Below, one piece after another: positions 61,168 to 64,000 of a DNA stretch of 64,000 nt (its first letter is position 1; the number at the start of each line of letters is the position of its first letter). The translations under genes were made by a program, and so were the position numbers. This DNA comes from Paraniabella hibiscisoli (GTDB taxonomy: Bacteria; Bacteroidota; Bacteroidia; Chitinophagales; Chitinophagaceae), in assembly GCF_022512515.1 (NCBI RefSeq), contig NZ_JAKWBK010000001.1:2294001-2358000 (forward strand), given 5' to 3'. The notes under the pieces were generated by a model. It was not told where the DNA came from. It did no database searches and worked only from the letters and a program-made list of their open reading frames with translations.

Positions 61168-62742
61168 TTACAGGCTTCCTTTCTTTTTCAGCTCTGCAAA
61201 GAAATCGTCGAGGTTAATGCCCAGCGATTTTTCAAAAGCAGCTTTCATGTCTTCCGGCTGCGGATGTTTATGCTTCCAGGTTCTGAAATATTCCTGGAAG
61301 GCTGCATCTATTTTATCGCGGCCAAACATCTGCTCCAGTTCATATAACCAGATCGAAGCCTTTATATAGGAAATGAGTCCATACTCCTCCGATGTTTTAA
61401 AATCAGCTGCAGGTTGGTCCATCTCCGCCTCCATTGGTATGGATGAAAGGGCCCTGTAAGCGGTTTTCTGAAATTCGTCCAGTGGTAATTGTTTCATCTG
61501 TGGAGGCATCTGGTCACGGAAAATAGAATTATACCTGTATTTTTCTGCCTCATACCTAAACTGGTAATAAGTGTTTAAGCCCTCGTCCTGCCAGGTATGC
61601 AGGCGCTCATTGCTTCCCAGCATGCTCATAAACCAGTTATGACCAATTTCATGGGCGATTACACCATCCAGGTACTCTTTGCTTGCATCGGGTACCGTAA
61701 TAATCGTGATCATCGGGTATTCCATACCACCGCTTGAGTTGTTTTTAGGCCCTTCAAAAACCTGAACCGTAGGATAGTCATATTCACCTATTTTCTCGCT
61801 GTAATACCGGGTGCCGTCTTTGGCATAATCGATGCTGTTATTCCAGATCGTATTAGGTTTGTTTTTGTAGTAAGTAAACGCATCTACAATTTTACCCGAA
61901 CGCAACTTCAGGGTGTCGTATTGTATCACCACCCCTTTTTCAGCGAACCAGGCAAAGTCGGGTACATTTTCTGCATGATAAGTCAATGTTTTATTGCCCG
62001 CTTTTCCTTTATACAATTCGGGTGTACCGGTACGGTTGGCGGTATTTTTAGAACCAATGGTTTTATATTGGTTTAGCTCATCTTTATTTTGTAACACACC
62101 ACTCGCGCCTACAACGTATTCGCCGGGAAGCGTAATATTTACCTTGTAATTAGCATATTCACTGTAGTATTCTCCCATGCTTAGGTAAGGAAACTCGTGC
62201 CAGCCGTTTTTGTCGAATACAGCGGGTTTAGGATACCACTGGGTAGCCATGTATTGTCCATCGGCATAACCAGACCGTGAGAAATAGGAGGGGAGTTTTA
62301 CCAGGAAATCAGTAGAAATGGTGGTGGATTCGCCGGGCTTCAGTGCTTTCGGCAATACTACTTTTATGATATCTATATAATTGGGATTGCTATGTGGTGC
62401 TGTTTTGGCCACTTTCCCGTCTACTTTAAAATTCAAACCATCAATTTCTCCACGGGTGACTTTGGTCAAATCTTCTTCAGAGGTTGGATCATTCTTAAGC
62501 TGCTGAAATAACGCGGTGCTATCATTTTTATAAGCATTGGGCCAGATGTGAAACCAGATGAAATCCAGTGACTCGGGAGAGTTGTTTTTATACACGATAG
62601 TGACATTGCCTTTCAGCGCATTGCTTTTGTCGTCCAGTGCCACGTCAATTTTATAATCCAGGTGCTGTTGCCAGTAACCGTTCTGCGCAAAAATGGTAGT
62701 TGTTAAAGTTAGCAAAAGGGATAGGGATAATAATCTCACCAT
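61168..62742 (-). CDS. M1-family metallopeptidase, secreted
   Basis: 524 residues from ATG 62742, which opens the signal (MVRLLSLSLLLTLTTTIFAQ). Aminopeptidase N-like beta domain first (LDYKIDVALDDKSNALKGNV), then the zinc site DGVIAHEIGHNWFMSMLGSN with the third ligand Glu in TWQDEGLNTYYQFR, and GGMEYPMITIITVPD for the substrate N-terminus. Lacks the large C-terminal helical domain of long M1 enzymes. Intact. Confidence 0.93.
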   Translation of the reverse strand: MVRLLSLSLLLTLTTTIFAQNGYWQQHLDYKIDVALDDKSNALKGNVTIVYKNNSPESLDFIWFHIWPNAYKNDSTALFQQLKNDPTSEEDLTKVTRGEIDGLNFKVDGKVAKTAPHSNPNYIDIIKVVLPKALKPGESTTISTDFLVKLPSYFSRSGYADGQYMATQWYPKPAVFDKNGWHEFPYLSMGEYYSEYANYKVNITLPGEYVVGASGVLQNKDELNQYKTIGSKNTANRTGTPELYKGKAGNKTLTYHAENVPDFAWFAEKGVVIQYDTLKLRSGKIVDAFTYYKNKPNTIWNNSIDYAKDGTRYYSEKIGEYDYPTVQVFEGPKNNSSGGMEYPMITIITVPDASKEYLDGVIAHEIGHNWFMSMLGSNERLHTWQDEGLNTYYQFRYEAEKYRYNSIFRDQMPPQMKQLPLDEFQKTAYRALSSIPMEAEMDQPAADFKTSEEYGLISYIKASIWLYELEQMFGRDKIDAAFQEYFRTWKHKHPQPEDMKAAFEKSLGINLDDFFAELKKKGSL

Positions 62743-62948
62743 ACATAATAATTTTTTGAAAGATAAGGAGAAAATCGAAAGCTGCGACATTAGCAACAGC
62801 CTAATGCAAACAGCTGTCTGCCGTTAAGGGTTTTGTAAAAAAGCTAAAAAAAGAAAAATACGAGCGCTGATATAGGGGTATAAGTCTACTTGACTGTATT
62901 TCATTTATGCAGCGATCGTCGCACCATTTAAAACAAAAAATAAAAATC

Positions 62949-63581
62949 ATGAAAACAATAATTCAAAATTTTACTTTATTGGTGTTTAGTCTGTTATCAG
63001 CACATTTTTGCGAGGCCGGGGATTTTGAATTGGTAAAGGCGGGGCAGAATATTGCTCTTTACGAAAGATGGGTAAAACATAACGGCAATACGGTAAGGGA
63101 GTTGAAAGCCGATTTTATGGTAAAAGCAGCATCAGCAGAAGCAGTGGTAGCGTTGTTGAAGAATCCATCTAAAGGGCCGAGATGGAACACCAATGCCAGG
63201 AATTATAAAATTGCCTATACCAGCAACGATGCCGTTTGGCTAACTTATGTAAGGTATAAAATTCCCTGGCCTATGGATGATCAGGACTGTAGCCTGAAGT
63301 ATTCCTTTAACAAAAGCGATTTAAACAATCCTGTTTGCAATATTTATTTCGAAGGCATCTATACCGAAAAGTTCCCGGTGTTAAAGAATGTAACACGCAT
63401 AACCGGCACCAAAGGAAAATGGATGGTTGAAAAAGCAAAGGATGGGAACGCGAAAATTACCTACCAGATTGTGACGGACAAAAGTGCCAGTGTGCCACGC
63501 TGGGTGTCAGATCCCATTATCCACGATAATCTTTTCAAAACAATTACCGAGTTCAGGAAGCTGCTGGAGCAACCTTCCTGA
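62949..63581 (+). CDS. START-domain secreted protein
   Basis: 210 residues from ATG 62949 with a signal peptide (IIQNFTLLVFSLLSAHFCEA). The rest fits the START lipid-binding fold: WVKHNGNTVRELKADFMVKA, WLTYVRYKIPWPMDDQDCSL and KGKWMVEKAKDGNAKITYQI. Ligand unknown. An in-frame ATG 14 codons upstream precedes the signal and is less likely. Confidence 0.85.
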   Translation: MKTIIQNFTLLVFSLLSAHFCEAGDFELVKAGQNIALYERWVKHNGNTVRELKADFMVKAASAEAVVALLKNPSKGPRWNTNARNYKIAYTSNDAVWLTYVRYKIPWPMDDQDCSLKYSFNKSDLNNPVCNIYFEGIYTEKFPVLKNVTRITGTKGKWMVEKAKDGNAKITYQIVTDKSASVPRWVSDPIIHDNLFKTITEFRKLLEQPS

Positions 63582-63634
63582 TTAAAAATAGTATTGGTGG
63601 AGTCAACTGAACCGGCAGGAGGTAGCGATAAAGC

Positions 63635-64000
63635 TTATCTCCTAGCCGGTTGTTTATTTACGAAGAGGCTTACCAGGATGAGACCTGCCGCAAAGCCGCC
63701 CACATGCGCTGCATAAGCTACGCCGCTGCCTTCGCGGCCCATGGCGCCCCATCCTTCAATTAATTGGAGAGCAATCCACAATCCCAATGCAATAAAAGCG
63801 TTAACCCTGAAAACAAAGGGGATGAAAAATATGCGGATCTTATTCTTGGGAAATAATAATAGGTAGCCTCCCAACACCCCGGCAATAGCTCCTGACGCTC
63901 CTACACAGGGCGTATACAGACCGGTATTGGAATAAGCTGAAATGGCTACATGCGCAACGGTTGCGAGGATGCCGCATAAAAGGTAAAAAATAAGGTATTT
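63635..64000 (-). CDS. Rhomboid intramembrane serine protease, C-terminal part
   Basis: The gene starts beyond the window. The visible 121 residues include the catalytic Ser in TPCVGASGAIAGVLGGYLLL and the catalytic His in VAYAAHVGGFAAGLILVSLF. The frame is intact to the edge. Confidence 0.92.
   Translation of the reverse strand, partial: KYLIFYLLCGILATVAHVAISAYSNTGLYTPCVGASGAIAGVLGGYLLLFPKNKIRIFFIPFVFRVNAFIALGLWIALQLIEGWGAMGREGSGVAYAAHVGGFAAGLILVSLFVNKQPARR

Overview
The window looks like chromosomal DNA of a Bacteroidota species, most likely Chitinophagaceae. The evidence is a SusC/SusD pair with DUF4959- and DUF4998-type lipoproteins, a DUF1080 hydrolase beside a Gfo/Idh/MocA oxidoreductase, a DUF5686 protein, an AMP nucleosidase, weak ribosome binding sites and promoter boxes of the TTTG / TAnnTTTG type. 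I see no rRNA, tRNA, CRISPR array, insertion sequence or phage gene.

Layout. 1-6269 is the 3' part of a glycan-uptake locus (SusC end, SusD, two surface lipoproteins). 6343-8502 is a convergent pair that probably handles keto-sugars. 8594-13529 holds arfB, dtd, a MazG-like enzyme, YihY and an ECF sigma factor with two envelope proteins. 13558-25734 is mixed: a TetR regulator, a candidate structured RNA, a COG2509 flavoprotein, a TonB receptor, a NatA/NatB-like ABC exporter and an S1/P1-type zinc enzyme. 25834-39008 carries rpe, DUF5686, PhoH, YiiX, queA, a two-domain oligopeptide ABC ATPase, two paralogous CxxC lipoproteins, AMP nucleosidase and a 3-hydroxyacyl-CoA dehydrogenase.

39208-49153 is the most unusual part. 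A secreted barnase-type RNase with its barstar inhibitor faces a long minus-strand locus. That locus holds two double-glycine-leader peptides, a divergent CPBP protein, a 38-residue membrane peptide that repeats a motif of the leader-peptide cores, an HlyD adaptor, a C39-peptidase ABC exporter, a TolC-like channel and a second adaptor. An XRE regulator is divergent at its far end. I read this as a bacteriocin-like secretion and antagonism island. Bioactivity is an inference.

49237-64000 returns to ordinary genes: NlpC/P60, dnaE, PhyH, a thioredoxin-like protein, mqo, an ABC-F protein, an SDR, an M1 peptidase, a START protein and a rhomboid that runs off the end.

About thirty genes are broken by single-base indels, mostly in homopolymers, including essential or near-essential ones (dnaE, queA, dtd, arfB). 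I treat these as sequencing errors rather than pseudogenes and give each gene its full reconstructed span.
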